From: Gemmobacter lutimaris | Lineage (GTDB): Bacteria; Pseudomonadota; Alphaproteobacteria; Rhodobacterales; Rhodobacteraceae | Assembly: GCF_003570715.1 (NCBI RefSeq) | Contig: NZ_QXXQ01000001.1 | Span: 186,001 to 250,000 of the forward strand | Length of the DNA stretch: 64,000 nt | Direction of reading: 5' to 3' | Shown: positions 36,801 through 46,223 of the stretch, piece by piece | How positions within the stretch are numbered: the stretch's first letter is position 1 | How the letters are laid out: each line of letters starts with the position of its first letter | Notes under the pieces: model-generated | What the model saw: only the letters and a program-made list of their open reading frames with translations | Databases searched by the model: none | What the model was told of the DNA's origin: nothing | Made by a program: the position numbers and the translations under genes

Positions 36801-37781
36801 TCAGGCGTCGATATTGGCGAATTCGTGATCGCCTTTCGCACGCTCTTTCTTCTGCTTCTCGCTGCGGTCCACCCCCAGCATCAGCACGATGTTCTTGGCC
36901 ACATAAAGCGTCGAATAGGTGCCGATGATGACGCCGAAGAACATGGCGAAGACGAAGCCCCGGATCACGTCGCCGCCGAAGATGATCAGCGCGGCCAGCG
37001 CCAGAAGCGTGGTCGTTGCCGTCATCACGGTGCGCGAAAGGGTTTCGTTGGTCGTCAGGTTCATCATGTCGCGCAGCGGCATGGCCTTGTATTTTGCAAG
37101 GTTTTCCCGAAGGCGGTCGAAGATGACCACCGTATCGTTGACCGAATAGCCCAAGATGGTCAGCAGCGCCGCCACGATGGTCAGGTCGAACTTGATCTGG
37201 AAGATGGCGAAAACCCCGATGGTGACCAGCACGTCATGCACCAGCGCCGCCACCGTCCCCAGCGCGAATTGCCATTCGAACCGCAGCCAGACGTAGAAGG
37301 CGATCCCCGCGGAGGCGGCGACCACCGCCATGATGGCCTTCCAGATCAGCTCTTGCGACACTTTCGGGCCTACGGATTCGACCGACGGAAAGGTGATCGC
37401 CGCATCAACCTTCTTCAGAGCCTGCTCCACCGCGTCGATGGATTCGGGCGTCACCGCCTCGTCCCCTTCCTGCGGTGCGATGCGCAGCATGGCGACATGC
37501 TGGTCCGCGCGGAAGGACGGGTCGAAGACCTGCGTGATCGACACATCCCCCAGCCCAAGGTCAGAGACGGCGGCCCGATAGACCCCCACATCCACCGCAT
37601 TGGTGCTTTCAGTGCGGATCGTGGTGCCGCCCTTGAAGTCGATACCGAAGTTCAGCCCCATGATGACGACCGCAAGGATCGACACGATGGAGGCGATGAT
37701 GGACCCCCCGAAGGTGATCCACTGCCAACGGAAAAAGTCGATGTTCGTCTTGGCGGGAACAAGTTTCAGACGGAACGCCAT
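36801..37781 (-). CDS. secF: protein translocase subunit SecF
   Basis: A 326-residue membrane protein with six transmembrane segments. The N-terminal MGLNFGIDFKGGT motif is diagnostic of SecF, and the periplasmic P1 domain follows it. The C-terminal half carries the GYSVNDTVVIFDRLRE motif. With SecD it uses proton motive force to drive late steps of Sec export. It lies 12 bases downstream of secD. Confidence 0.96.
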   Translation of the reverse strand: MAFRLKLVPAKTNIDFFRWQWITFGGSIIASIVSILAVVIMGLNFGIDFKGGTTIRTESTNAVDVGVYRAAVSDLGLGDVSITQVFDPSFRADQHVAMLRIAPQEGDEAVTPESIDAVEQALKKVDAAITFPSVESVGPKVSQELIWKAIMAVVAASAGIAFYVWLRFEWQFALGTVAALVHDVLVTIGVFAIFQIKFDLTIVAALLTILGYSVNDTVVIFDRLRENLAKYKAMPLRDMMNLTTNETLSRTVMTATTTLLALAALIIFGGDVIRGFVFAMFFGVIIGTYSTLYVAKNIVLMLGVDRSEKQKKERAKGDHEFANIDA

Positions 37782-37793
37782 GGCTGCCCCTCC

Positions 37794-39461
37794 TCAGACG
37801 GTGATCGTTTTGGGGTGACGCCACCCCAGATACAGGTTGATGATCGCCCGCGTGACGTAAACGGCGGTGAACATCGAGGTCATGATGCCGATGCCGGTGG
37901 TGACGGCGAAGCCGCGCACGGGACCGGAGCCGACGATAAACATGATGACAGCAGTGATGATGCTGGTCAGGTTCGAGTCGACAATGGCCGACAGCGCCTT
38001 GCCAAAGCCGATCTCGATGGCCGCGCCCGGTGATTTGCCCTCGCGCAATTCCTCGCGCACGCGCTCATAGATCAGCACGTTGGCATCGACCGCGACGCCC
38101 ATGGTCAGCACGATCCCCGCGATGCCCGGCAGGGTCAGCGTGGCGCCGATGATCGACAGCACGGCAAAGATCATGGCGATGTTGAAGGCCAGCGCGACAA
38201 CGGCGAAGGTGCCGAAGATGCCGTAGCTGGCAATCATGTAAAGCGCGACCAGCGCGGCACCGACCAGCGCGGCCTTCTGGCCCGCGTCGATGCTGTCCTG
38301 CCCCAGTTCAGGGCCGATGGTGCGTTCTTCAAGGAAGGTCATCTCGGCCGGCAGGGCACCGGCGCGCAGCAGCACGGCCAGTTCGGTGCTTTGTTCCACC
38401 GTGAAGCTGCCGGTTATGATACCGCGTCCACCGGGGATGTGGCTCTGGATTACCGGGGCGGAAATCACCTCGTCATCCAGCACGATGGCGAAGGGCTTGC
38501 CGATATTGTTGGCGGTATAATCGCCGAACTTGCGCGCGCCGCCGGTGTTGAACTGGAACTCCACCGCGGGACGGCCGTTCTGGTCGAAGGCGGGCTGGGC
38601 GTTGGTCAGTTCCTCGCCGGTCACCACGGGGGTCTGTTCGACGATGTAATAGACGCCCTTTTCATCCATCGAGGGCAGAAGCTGATTGCGCGGGCCCGGA
38701 TTGGCGCCCGCATCCTGCGTCACGCTGACGACCGGATGGAAGGTCAGTTTCGCCGTGGTGCCGATCAGGGATTTCAGTTCTGCCGCCGATCCGATGCCGG
38801 GCACCTGAATCAGGATGCGATCCTCGCCCTGACGCTGGATCGTCGGTTCGCGGGTTCCGACCTCGTCCACCCGGCGGCGGATGATCTCAAGACTTTGCTG
38901 AATGGTGCGCTGGTCGGTGGCCTGACGTTCGGCCTCTGACAATTGCACCACGATGTCGCTGCCTTCGGCGCTGACATCAATGTCGTTCGAGCCGATGCCC
39001 GTGAGGCTGACCACCGGGGTCGCCAGAGCGCGCACCTTTTCCAGTGCGACGGCCATGCCGTCGGGGTTGGAGATGGCGACGCGCAACACCCCGTCCACCG
39101 AGGGCTGGCGCCGCACATTGCCGACCTGATCACGCACATCGCGCAGCGCATCGCGCACATCGGGCCACATGGCGTCAATACGGGCGGCGTAGACATCCGC
39201 CACCTTCACCTCGGCCAGCAGATGCGCGCCGCCCCGCAGGTCAAGACCCAGCGGCACGACATAAGACGGCAGCCAGTCAGGCCAGAGACTGCGCGCGGCC
39301 TCCTGTTCGGGCGTGGCCGTTCCGCCCGCCGTGGCGATCGCGGCAACCGCGTCATTGTGCTTTTCGACCCTGTCATAAAACAGGTTCGGCACCGAAAACG
39401 CGATCCCGAGGAGCACGATGCCCCAGATCAGCAGGTTTTTCCACAGCGGGGTATGGGTCAT
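37794..39461 (-). CDS. secD: protein translocase subunit SecD
   Basis: A 555-residue SecD. TM1 is followed by the GLDLRGGAHLLAEV motif, then a large periplasmic region (about 60-370) and five further membrane segments with GVAVDANVLIYERVREE. It is the partner of SecF. The order yajC-secD-secF is the standard operon. Confidence 0.96.
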   Translation of the reverse strand: MTHTPLWKNLLIWGIVLLGIAFSVPNLFYDRVEKHNDAVAAIATAGGTATPEQEAARSLWPDWLPSYVVPLGLDLRGGAHLLAEVKVADVYAARIDAMWPDVRDALRDVRDQVGNVRRQPSVDGVLRVAISNPDGMAVALEKVRALATPVVSLTGIGSNDIDVSAEGSDIVVQLSEAERQATDQRTIQQSLEIIRRRVDEVGTREPTIQRQGEDRILIQVPGIGSAAELKSLIGTTAKLTFHPVVSVTQDAGANPGPRNQLLPSMDEKGVYYIVEQTPVVTGEELTNAQPAFDQNGRPAVEFQFNTGGARKFGDYTANNIGKPFAIVLDDEVISAPVIQSHIPGGRGIITGSFTVEQSTELAVLLRAGALPAEMTFLEERTIGPELGQDSIDAGQKAALVGAALVALYMIASYGIFGTFAVVALAFNIAMIFAVLSIIGATLTLPGIAGIVLTMGVAVDANVLIYERVREELREGKSPGAAIEIGFGKALSAIVDSNLTSIITAVIMFIVGSGPVRGFAVTTGIGIMTSMFTAVYVTRAIINLYLGWRHPKTITV

Positions 39462-39490
39462 GTCGGCCTTCCGTCCTCAGGTGCCGGGCC

Positions 39491-39820
39491 TCAGGCGGCC
39501 GTGGCGGGCTCGGTCTTGTTCATCACCTGGGCGATGGTCTGGCGCGGGGTCTTGACCACGACACCCTGCGCGATCTCGACATCCAGCATGCCGTCCTCGT
39601 GCACCTTCACCACCTTGGCGACGATGCCACCCTGGGTCAGCACCTGATCGCCACGGCGCAGTTGTTCGACCATGGCCTTGTGGTCTTTCATCTTCTTCTG
39701 CTGCGGGCGGATCAGCAGGAAATACATGATCCCGAAGATCAGGATCAGCGGCACGAAGCTGGTGAAGGCCGAGGCGGCGCCGGCTCCGGCGGCCTGCGCA
39801 TAGGCGGGGGTTACGAACAT
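39491..39820 (-). CDS. yajC: preprotein translocase subunit YajC
   Basis: A 109-residue protein with one membrane segment (SFVPLILIFGIMYFLLIRPQ, about 20-39), the conserved RPQQKKMKDH and a cytoplasmic SH3-like domain (LRRGDQVLTQGGIVAKV). The start at MFVTPAYAQ is the family norm; the long upstream extension is not supported. First gene of the sec operon, divergent from serS. Confidence 0.94.
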   Translation of the reverse strand: MFVTPAYAQAAGAGAASAFTSFVPLILIFGIMYFLLIRPQQKKMKDHKAMVEQLRRGDQVLTQGGIVAKVVKVHEDGMLDVEIAQGVVVKTPRQTIAQVMNKTEPATAA

Positions 39821-40039
39821 GGGCTTTCGTCCTCTCGTTAGGCATGGGCCGGCGGGCCGGCTCTTTCGGTGGCGCAACCTATCCGCGCCCCGGCTGCAAG
39901 GCAAGGCACGCAGGTGCCTGCCCGCGCTGCACATAGGTGTGACCGCACAGGCAGCCAAGGGGCGCACCGCCTTTCCGCTTCACCACGGCGCGGCGATGTT
40001 GCATATGGAGGGCATCCATAGTCCTTGGAGATGAGAGAA

Positions 40040-41329
40040 ATGCACGACATCCGCGCCATCCGCGAAAATCCCGCCGCTTTCGATGCCGCCCTGGCACGCC
40101 GGGGTCTTTCGCCGCTGTCGTCGGATGTGCTGGCGCTGGACGAGGCGCGGCGCGCGCTGATCCATGCGGCCGAAACCGCGCAGGCGGCGCAGAATGCTGC
40201 CTCCAAGCAGGTGGGCGCGGCCAAGGCCAAGGGCGACGATGCGGAATTCGAGCGTCTGCGCGCGCTGGTGGCCGAGAAGAAGGCCGAGATCGCCGCGATG
40301 ACCGCCGAGGCCGACCAGAAGGATGCCGCGCTGCGCGACATGCTGATGCGCATCCCGAACAGCCCGCTGCCGGAGGTGCCGGAAGGCGCCGACGAGGCCG
40401 GCAATGTGGAGCTTCGCCGCTGGGGCACACCCCGCACCTTTGATTTCGCGCCGAAAGAGCATTTCGAGATTGCCGGTGTGAAACCGGGGATGGATTTCGC
40501 CACCGCCGCGAAACTGTCGGGCTCGCGCTTCGTGGTGCTGCGGGGCGCGGTGATCCGCGTGCATCGCGCACTGGCGCAACTGATGCTGGACACCCATGTC
40601 GGCGAGCACGGCCTGACCGAGACCTGGACCCCGGTTCTGGTCAAGGAAGAGGCGATGTATGGCACCAACCAGCTGCCGAAATTCGCGGAAGACAGCTATC
40701 AGACCACGAATGGCTGGTGGCTGGTGCCGACCTCGGAAGTGACGCTGACCAATACGGTGGCGGGCGATATTCTGGACGAGGCTGTCCTGCCGATCCGCAT
40801 GACCGCCCATACCCAGTGCTTCCGGTCCGAGGCCGGCTCGGCGGGCAAGGACACGACGGGCATGCTGCGCCAGCACCAGTTCGAGAAGGTCGAGATGGTG
40901 TCGATCACCACGCCCGAGACCAGCCTTGCCGAGCATGAGCGCATGACCCGCTGCGCCGAGGCTATCCTTGAGAAACTGGACCTGCCCTACCGGACTATCG
41001 TGCTGTGCACCGGCGACATGGGCTTTGGCGCGACCAAGACCCATGACCTTGAGGTCTGGCTGCCGGGGCAGAACACCTACCGCGAGATCAGCTCGGTCTC
41101 CGTCTGCGGCGATTTTCAGGCGCGGCGGATGAATGCGCGCTATCGCCCCGCGGGCGGCAAGCCCGAATTCGTCCATACGCTGAACGGCTCGGGCCTTGCG
41201 GTCGGGCGTTGCCTGATCGCGGTGCTGGAAAACGGCCAGCAGGCCGATGGCTCGGTCGATCTGCCGGAGGCGCTGTGGCCCTATCTGGGCGGCAAGCGGC
41301 GCATCGCGGCGAACGGCGATCTGGTGTGA
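40040..41329 (+). CDS. serS: seryl-tRNA synthetase
   Basis: A 429-residue class II synthetase. The N-terminal coiled-coil arm (about 30-100, Ala/Lys/Glu-rich) grips tRNA(Ser). Motif 2 falls around [15 protein letters not shown] and motif 3 around [17 protein letters not shown]. The start [10 protein letters not shown] is the usual N-terminus and follows GGAG; earlier in-frame TTG and ATG codons at 40025 and 40031 add only a few residues. Confidence 0.97.
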   Translation: MHDIRAIRENPAAFDAALARRGLSPLSSDVLALDEARRALIHAAETAQAAQNAASKQVGAAKAKGDDAEFERLRALVAEKKAEIAAMTAEADQKDAALRDMLMRIPNSPLPEVPEGADEAGNVELRRWGTPRTFDFAPKEHFEIAGVKPGMDFATAAKLSGSRFVVLRGAVIRVHRALAQLMLDTHVGEHGLTETWTPVLVKEEAMYGTNQLPKFAEDSYQTTNGWWLVPTSEVTLTNTVAGDILDEAVLPIRMTAHTQCFRSEAGSAGKDTTGMLRQHQFEKVEMVSITTPETSLAEHERMTRCAEAILEKLDLPYRTIVLCTGDMGFGATKTHDLEVWLPGQNTYREISSVSVCGDFQARRMNARYRPAGGKPEFVHTLNGSGLAVGRCLIAVLENGQQADGSVDLPEALWPYLGGKRRIAANGDLV

Positions 41330-41340
41330 TCTGACGAAAG

Positions 41341-41405
41341 GAGGGGGCTGTCTGCCCCCTCTTGCCTGCGGCAATTCACCCCCGAGGATATTTTCGCCAA
41401 GATGA
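41341..41405. repeat. dispersed hairpin element: GC stem plus GAGGATATTTTC motif
   Basis: GAGGGGGC/GCCCCCTC stem with loop TGTCT at 41341-41361, then CACCCCCGAGGATATTTTC at 41378-41396 and an AT-rich tail. It has the same architecture as 56604-56675 and shares the core of the 5316-5437 element. It lies in the convergent gap between serS and the lytic transglycosylase gene and probably serves as their terminator. Confidence 0.75.
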
Positions 41406-41417
41406 AAACCCGTAGGG

Positions 41418-42023
41418 TCAGCTGCCGGCGATGACCTTCACGTAATTCTTGGTCTCGGCATAGGGCGGGATGCCGCCATGCTTTTCCACCGCCAGCGGGC
41501 CGGCATTATAGGCGGCGAGCGCATGGCGCCAGTTGCCAAATTTTCCATACATCATCGCAAGATAGCGCGCGCCACCCTCAAGGTTCTGATGCGGGTCATT
41601 GATATCGACACGCAGCAGGCGCGCGGTATCAGGCATCAGTTGTGCAAGCCCGGTCGCGCCCTTGGGCGAGACGGCATTGGGATTCCAGCCGCTTTCCTGC
41701 TGCACCAGCCGCAGGAACATGTCTTCCGGCACGCCATGCTTGCGCGCCATGGCCTTGGCGACCTCAAGATATTCGCCTTTGTAGCGCCCCGAATAGCGCG
41801 GCGTGGCGGCCGCGGCAGCATTCTCGATCTTGGGCTTGTTGGGTTTCAGGCGGTCGGAGCCTTCGTATTGCTTGGCCAGACGACCATCCAGAAGCGCCGT
41901 TTGCGACTTGAACAGCAGCCCGCGATTCTTGGTGGAGCCGGAAAGTTTCAGACCGTCCGCAAAAGCGGGAGCACAAAGCAGAACCCCCGCGACAAGGGCC
42001 AGCGAAACCACTTTCCGACGCAT
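41418..42023 (-). CDS. periplasmic lytic transglycosylase (SLT domain)
   Basis: A 201-residue protein with a signal peptide ([18 protein letters not shown]) and a linker, then an SLT domain from about residue 85. The catalytic glutamate is Glu110 ([20 protein letters not shown]), followed by [10 protein letters not shown] and [10 protein letters not shown]. It cleaves peptidoglycan glycan strands. The start MRRK is preferred because AAGG lies seven bases upstream; MHM at 42029 is an alternative. Confidence 0.9.
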   Translation of the reverse strand: MRRKVVSLALVAGVLLCAPAFADGLKLSGSTKNRGLLFKSQTALLDGRLAKQYEGSDRLKPNKPKIENAAAAATPRYSGRYKGEYLEVAKAMARKHGVPEDMFLRLVQQESGWNPNAVSPKGATGLAQLMPDTARLLRVDINDPHQNLEGGARYLAMMYGKFGNWRHALAAYNAGPLAVEKHGGIPPYAETKNYVKVIAGS

Positions 42024-42115
42024 GTGCATACCTTCGGCAACTATTCCGTTGCGCAGGACTATACGAATTTTCGCCTCCGCTGCCAGCGGATTCGCCCGCC
42101 GGGGCTTGTGGCGGG

Positions 42116-42661
42116 TCAGCCCGGCGCAGAGGCGTTCGGCGGGTTCCCGCCATCTGCCCTGCCTTCGACCAGCGGCGCACGCAACAGATCCTCGATCAGG
42201 AGCGAGGTCAACTGCCCCCGCCCCGTCACCCCGGCCTTGCGATAGATTGCATTCAGGTGGGTCTTGACCGTCGCCTCGGCCGAGCCGCGAAAGCCCGCGA
42301 TCTCGGCGATGGAATAGCCCTTGATGGTGAAGGCCGCGATATCCTGTTCGGATGGCGTCAATTTCCAGTCGCGGAAATAATTCTCCATCACTTCGTGCAG
42401 GGCACCGGCCGCGACACTCATCTGCCGTTCAAGCTGCGCCTGCCGCCGCAGCAGGCGCAACAGGTAGCGGATTTCAAAGGCGACGCCCAGAACCAGACCA
42501 ATGGTTGCGCCCAGTTCCGGCATCGTGTGGGCGTCCCGCACGCTGGCCCAGCCTTCGGCCTGAATATCCTCGATCACGTCCGCGATGAAGAAAAGCACAC
42601 AGATACTCTGGAACAGGATCAGCGCCGTAAGGCCGATCTGGCGCGAGGAAGGCGAAGTCAT
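42116..42661 (-). CDS. membrane-anchored LuxR-type regulator
   Basis: A 181-residue protein with two hydrophobic segments near 8-30 and 50-68, a short helical linker ([16 protein letters not shown]) and a C-terminal LuxR/GerE helix-turn-helix (about 100-160: [22 protein letters not shown], then [14 protein letters not shown]). It lacks a receiver or autoinducer domain. It probably senses something at the membrane directly. It lies 21 bases after the cytochrome b561 gene in the same direction, suggesting that it reports on that redox module. Confidence 0.82.
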   Translation of the reverse strand: MTSPSSRQIGLTALILFQSICVLFFIADVIEDIQAEGWASVRDAHTMPELGATIGLVLGVAFEIRYLLRLLRRQAQLERQMSVAAGALHEVMENYFRDWKLTPSEQDIAAFTIKGYSIAEIAGFRGSAEATVKTHLNAIYRKAGVTGRGQLTSLLIEDLLRAPLVEGRADGGNPPNASAPG

Positions 42662-42682
42662 GGGCAGGCCGGTCCGTTGTCT

Positions 42683-43219
42683 TCAGTCGTTCGGGAAGTT
42701 CTTGTAACCCGTAACCATCGAGGCGGGAAGGTTGATCCGCAACCGGCGGCTTTCCAGCGCCACGGCGGCGATATGGGCGACCACCGAAATCTCGGCCCAG
42801 GTCACCGCGATCTCGTGCAGATCCTCGACCCATGCGCGCCCGAAAAACATGAGCGTGGTCTGCATGTAGCCGCTGATCCCGACGATGATCAGCGTAATCA
42901 GCAGGTTGTAGATCATCAGCGCGCCCAGCGGCGAATGGCCGTGATGCGGGCGGCGGCGCCAGGCGGCCATTTCAGCGGCCTGATCGAAGGCACCGGAAAG
43001 GCTGGGCGGGAAATCGCTGAACCGGGCGTGGCGGCTGCCGATCAGGCCCCAGACAATGCGCGCGGCAACGAGGGCCAGCACGAAATAGCCGATCCAGTGA
43101 TGCAGATCGCGCTCGGGGTTGGTGAAGAGGGCATTGGCCGCGAATGCCAGCGCCAGCGACCAGTGGAACAGACGCACGAACACGTCCCAGACATAGGCTT
43201 TTTCCGTCATGCTTGGCAT
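42683..43219 (-). CDS. cytochrome b561-family membrane protein
   Basis: A 178-residue four-helix cytochrome b (PF01292 type). Histidines suited to heme ligation are in VRLFHWSLALAFAAN, DLHHWIGYF and near the C-terminus (VVAHIAAVALE). It would pass electrons across the membrane. The start may be this ATG or MTEK at 43210. It lies between a PepSY-like periplasmic protein gene and the LuxR-type gene, apparently as one operon. Confidence 0.87.
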   Translation of the reverse strand: MPSMTEKAYVWDVFVRLFHWSLALAFAANALFTNPERDLHHWIGYFVLALVAARIVWGLIGSRHARFSDFPPSLSGAFDQAAEMAAWRRRPHHGHSPLGALMIYNLLITLIIVGISGYMQTTLMFFGRAWVEDLHEIAVTWAEISVVAHIAAVALESRRLRINLPASMVTGYKNFPND

Positions 43220-43291
43220 CCGGTTCTGAGGGGAAAGGTCACGGCCGGTCCGCGCGATGTGGCGAACCGGCCTGAGGGACCGGAGAAGGTC

Positions 43292-43537
43292 TTATTCGTT
43301 GTTCGACTTGACGATGTTCATGTCGGCGTCGAGATACAGTTCGAAAGTTTTGCCATCCTTCACGGCGTAGACTTCGATCATGCCATCTTCCATGTCCACC
43401 TTGCGGACCTCGTAGCCCTGCGCGGTCATGGCGGCTGTGGCCTTGTCACGGGTCGCGTCGTCGATCTTGTCGCCCGAGGCGAAAGCCGGAGCGGCAACGG
43501 CGAGGAAGGCAGCAGCGAGGAGGGAAAGGGATTTCAT
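43292..43537 (-). CDS. small periplasmic PepSY-like protein
   Basis: An 81-residue protein with a signal peptide (SLLAAAFLAVAAPAFA) and a single PepSY-like domain (ATAAMTAQGYEVRKVDMEDG, then IEVYAVKDGKTFELYLD). PepSY proteins are exported inhibitors or accessory domains, often paired with membrane cytochromes. The start has AAGGA upstream. It is the first gene of the probable PepSY-cytochrome-LuxR operon. Confidence 0.82.
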   Translation of the reverse strand: MKSLSLLAAAFLAVAAPAFASGDKIDDATRDKATAAMTAQGYEVRKVDMEDGMIEVYAVKDGKTFELYLDADMNIVKSNNE

Positions 43538-43766
43538 CTTGCGTCCTTTCGGGAGCGTTTCGGGGTGCGCCGTGCCATGATGGCAGGGCTGGGGCCGATT
43601 TGCCCGGTGATCTGCCGGGTCGCCATCCGCAGCGGGTCGCAGGAACCGGCCCTGCAACCCCGGTTGCAGGCGTTGAAGCCCGCCCCCCGGCCCGCTATAG
43701 GAGGAGCAACGGAATATTTACCAATGCGGGCCAGCCTTGCCCGCAGATGAGAATCGGGAGTGGCGC

Positions 43767-44336
43767 ATGGCGGGTTCGGTCAACAAGGTCATCATCGTGG
43801 GCAACCTCGGCCGCGATCCCGAGGTGCGCAGCTTCCAGAACGGCGGCAAGGTGGTGAACCTGCGCATCGCCACCTCGGAAACCTGGCGCGACCGGAACTC
43901 GGGCGAGCGCAAGGAACGCACCGAATGGCATTCGGTCGCCATTTTCAGCGAGCCGCTGGCCAAGATCGCCGAGCAATATCTGCGCAAGGGCAGCAAGGTC
44001 TATATCGAGGGCCAGCTTGAAACCCGCAAATGGCAGGATCAGAGCGGGCAGGATCGCTATACGACCGAAATCGTGCTGCGCCCCTATCGTGGCGAACTGA
44101 CGCTGCTGGATGGCCGTGGCGAGGGCGGCGGCTCGGGTGGCGGCGGCTATGACGATCAGGGCGGCGGCTATGGCGGCGGCAATGATTACGAAGGCGGCCG
44201 GGGCGGTGGCAGTTTCGGCGGCAGCTCGGGTGGCGGTTACAGCGGTGGCCGTTCGGGTGGTGGCGGTAGCCAGCAGGGCGGCTTTGGCGGTGGCGGTGGT
44301 GGCCGCAACGATATGGATGACGAAATCCCGTTCTGA
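43767..44336 (+). CDS. ssb: single-stranded DNA-binding protein
   Basis: A 189-residue SSB: OB-fold domain 1-115 ([41 protein letters not shown]), a long Gly/Ser-rich disordered linker, and the acidic tip DDEIPF that recruits repair and replication partners. GGGAG lies six bases upstream of the ATG. Divergent from the PepSY operon. Confidence 0.96.
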   Translation: MAGSVNKVIIVGNLGRDPEVRSFQNGGKVVNLRIATSETWRDRNSGERKERTEWHSVAIFSEPLAKIAEQYLRKGSKVYIEGQLETRKWQDQSGQDRYTTEIVLRPYRGELTLLDGRGEGGGSGGGGYDDQGGGYGGGNDYEGGRGGGSFGGSSGGGYSGGRSGGGGSQQGGFGGGGGGRNDMDDEIPF

Positions 44337-44362
44337 GCCACCGGCAAACCTGACCGACCGCC

Positions 44363-45304
44363 ATGCAGCGCCGCCGCACGCTTGACCTGTTGAAGCTGGC
44401 GCTGGCCGTCATGGTGGTCGGCATCCACGTCAACCCTTTCGGGATCGACAGCCGCGCGGTGGTGCTGATCACGGGCGACGGTCTGTTTCGGGTCGCCGTG
44501 CCCGCCTTTTTTGTCATCAACGGCTATTTCTTCCAGCCGCGCGTGGCTGCCGGGACCGTTGGCCCCTATCTGCGGCGGCTGGTCTGGCTGTATATGGTGT
44601 GGATGGCGCTTTACCTGCCGGTCTGGCAAAGCGCCTTCTTCGCCTCGGACTGGCTGACCATCGGCCGGGTCTGGGCGGTGGGGTGGTGGCATTTGTGGTA
44701 TCTGATCGCCGCCGCGCTGGCCGCTGCCCTTGCGACGCTGGTTGCGCATTGGTCCACCCGCCGCCTGCTGGCACTGGCCGTTCTGGCCTTTACGGCCGGA
44801 GCGGCGGTGATGTGGGGCTTTGCCTGGCAGATCTGGCCACCAACGCCCTATTGGGTGGGCAGCCCGGTCTGGCTGCATCGGAACGGGCTGTTCCTCGGCC
44901 TGCCCTTCTTCCTGCTGGGTCTGCTGATCCGCCGCCACGACCTGCCTGCCCGGCTGGACCGGCACCCTGTCGGCATTGTCGCCCTGCTGGCCTGCGCCGC
45001 GCTGCCGCTGGAATCGCTGGCGCTGGAGGCCATCGCCCCGCAGGGCGTCAGCCATGACAATCTGCTGGGGCTGGCCCTCGCTGCACCTGCGCTGGTGCTC
45101 TGGGCGCTGATGGGCCGCAGCACGACCACCCGCGATTATGGCACCATGGCCAATGCGATCTACTTTTTGCACGTGTTCTTCGTGGCCTGGACGATCCGGT
45201 TGACCGACCTGCCCTACCCTCTGGTTTTCCTCTGGGCGCTGGCCGGGTCCGCCCTGCTGGGCTGGGGCATGATCCGTAGCGGGCTGGCACGACGGTTGCT
45301 GTAA
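44363..45304 (+). CDS. acyltransferase-3 family membrane protein
   Basis: A 313-residue multi-spanning protein with about ten hydrophobic segments. The N-terminus (RRRTLDLLKLALAVMVVGIH) carries the histidine of the acyltransferase-3 family, and PAFFVINGYFF is the second landmark. Members O-acetylate exported sugars or cell-surface polymers; the substrate here is unknown. It starts 26 bases after ssb but is functionally unrelated to it. Confidence 0.82.
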   Translation: MQRRRTLDLLKLALAVMVVGIHVNPFGIDSRAVVLITGDGLFRVAVPAFFVINGYFFQPRVAAGTVGPYLRRLVWLYMVWMALYLPVWQSAFFASDWLTIGRVWAVGWWHLWYLIAAALAAALATLVAHWSTRRLLALAVLAFTAGAAVMWGFAWQIWPPTPYWVGSPVWLHRNGLFLGLPFFLLGLLIRRHDLPARLDRHPVGIVALLACAALPLESLALEAIAPQGVSHDNLLGLALAAPALVLWALMGRSTTTRDYGTMANAIYFLHVFFVAWTIRLTDLPYPLVFLWALAGSALLGWGMIRSGLARRLL

Positions 45305-45368
45305 CGCCTGCTCTGGACCTTCGCCCGGTAATCCCTATATATTCGGTCAACTAAAGTGCGAGAGACCC

Positions 45369-45731
45369 ATGACCGAGGCTCAGGACCAGATCGAGGGCGC
45401 CCCCCTCATCAAACCCTCCACCACCGACCATCCGCTTTACGACAATGTGGTAGAGGCCTGCCGCACCGTCTTTGACCCGGAAATTCCGGTGAACATCTTC
45501 GACCTTGGCCTTGTCTATACGGTCGAGATCGGCAGCGCGAACGAGGTGGAGATCGTGATGACCCTCACCGCTCCGGGCTGCCCGGTCGCGGGTGAGATGC
45601 CGGGTTGGGTGCAGGACGCTGTGGAGGCCGTGCCGGGCGTGCAATCGGTGCGTGTGCTGATGACCTTCGATCCGCCCTGGGGCATGGAAATGATGTCCGA
45701 CGAGGCGCGGCTGGAACTGGGGTTCATGTAA
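45369..45731 (+). CDS. sufT: SufT-like Fe-S assembly protein (DUF59/MIP18)
   Basis: A 120-residue DUF59 protein with VFDPEIPVNIFDLGLVY and the conserved cysteine in LTAPGCPVAGEM, ending LMTFDPPWGMEMMSDEARLELG. SufT proteins help maturation of Fe-S enzymes. It precedes an A-type carrier gene by 70 bases on the same strand, a usual pairing in the suf context, although sufBCD are not in the window. Confidence 0.9.
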   Translation: MTEAQDQIEGAPLIKPSTTDHPLYDNVVEACRTVFDPEIPVNIFDLGLVYTVEIGSANEVEIVMTLTAPGCPVAGEMPGWVQDAVEAVPGVQSVRVLMTFDPPWGMEMMSDEARLELGFM

Positions 45732-45801
45732 CCCCCGTGCCGCCCCTTGAGGTGGCAGGTGCAAAAACCTATGTTTGTGCCATAGCATAAGGACCAACCC
45801 G

Positions 45802-46161
45802 ATGTTCGGCATCCCCGGCAAGCAAGCCGTGACCCTGACCCCCGCTGCGACGAAGCAGATCCTCCGCCTGATGGAAAAACAGGCGGCGCAGGGTCTGCGG
45901 ATCGGCGTCAAGAAGGGCGGCTGTGCCGGGATGGAATACACCATGGATTACGTCTCAGAGGTGAATCCGCTGGACGAGGTGATCGAACAGGACGGCGCGC
46001 GGGTGCTGATCGCCCCGATGGCGCAGATGTTCCTGTTCGGGACCGAGATCGACTATCAGGTTTCGGCGCTGGAGGCGGGCTTCCGCTTCAACAATCCGAA
46101 TGTGGTCGAGGCCTGCGGTTGCGGCGAATCCATCAAGTTCCGCGACGCGCCCGCAAGCTGA
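45802..46161 (+). CDS. A-type Fe-S cluster carrier (SufA/IscA-like)
   Basis: A 119-residue HesB/IscA protein with the three conserved cysteines Cys41 (KKGGCAGMEY), Cys105 and Cys107 (ACGCGES) that hold the cluster in transit. The start at 45802 has AAGGA upstream; the longer frame from 45775 lacks one. Works with SufT encoded upstream. Confidence 0.92.
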   Translation: MFGIPGKQAVTLTPAATKQILRLMEKQAAQGLRIGVKKGGCAGMEYTMDYVSEVNPLDEVIEQDGARVLIAPMAQMFLFGTEIDYQVSALEAGFRFNNPNVVEACGCGESIKFRDAPAS

Positions 46162-46193
46162 ACCCTTCCCTCAGGCTGACAGGTTTGGCATAA

Positions 46194-46217
46194 CCCTTTC
46201 CGAACTTTTCGAAAGGG
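46194..46217 (+). promoter_or_regulatory. hairpin covering the tpiA ribosome binding site
   Basis: CCCTTTC (46194-46200) can pair with GAAAGGG (46211-46217) across a ten-base loop. The right arm contains the AAAGGG Shine-Dalgarno of tpiA, so folding would mask it. Confidence 0.4.
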
Positions 46218-46223
46218 ATGGAT

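Noticed and set aside
44120-44320. Repetitive Gly-rich stretch as a possible tandem repeat or CRISPR-like array
   Set aside because: It encodes the disordered Gly/Ser linker of SSB. The repeats are irregular GGC-type codons with no spacer structure.
45769-45785. CTATG-N7-CATAG inverted repeat before the A-type Fe-S carrier gene
   Set aside because: It is short, isolated and only 16 bases from the start codon. No second copy was found and no known Fe-S regulator motif matches.
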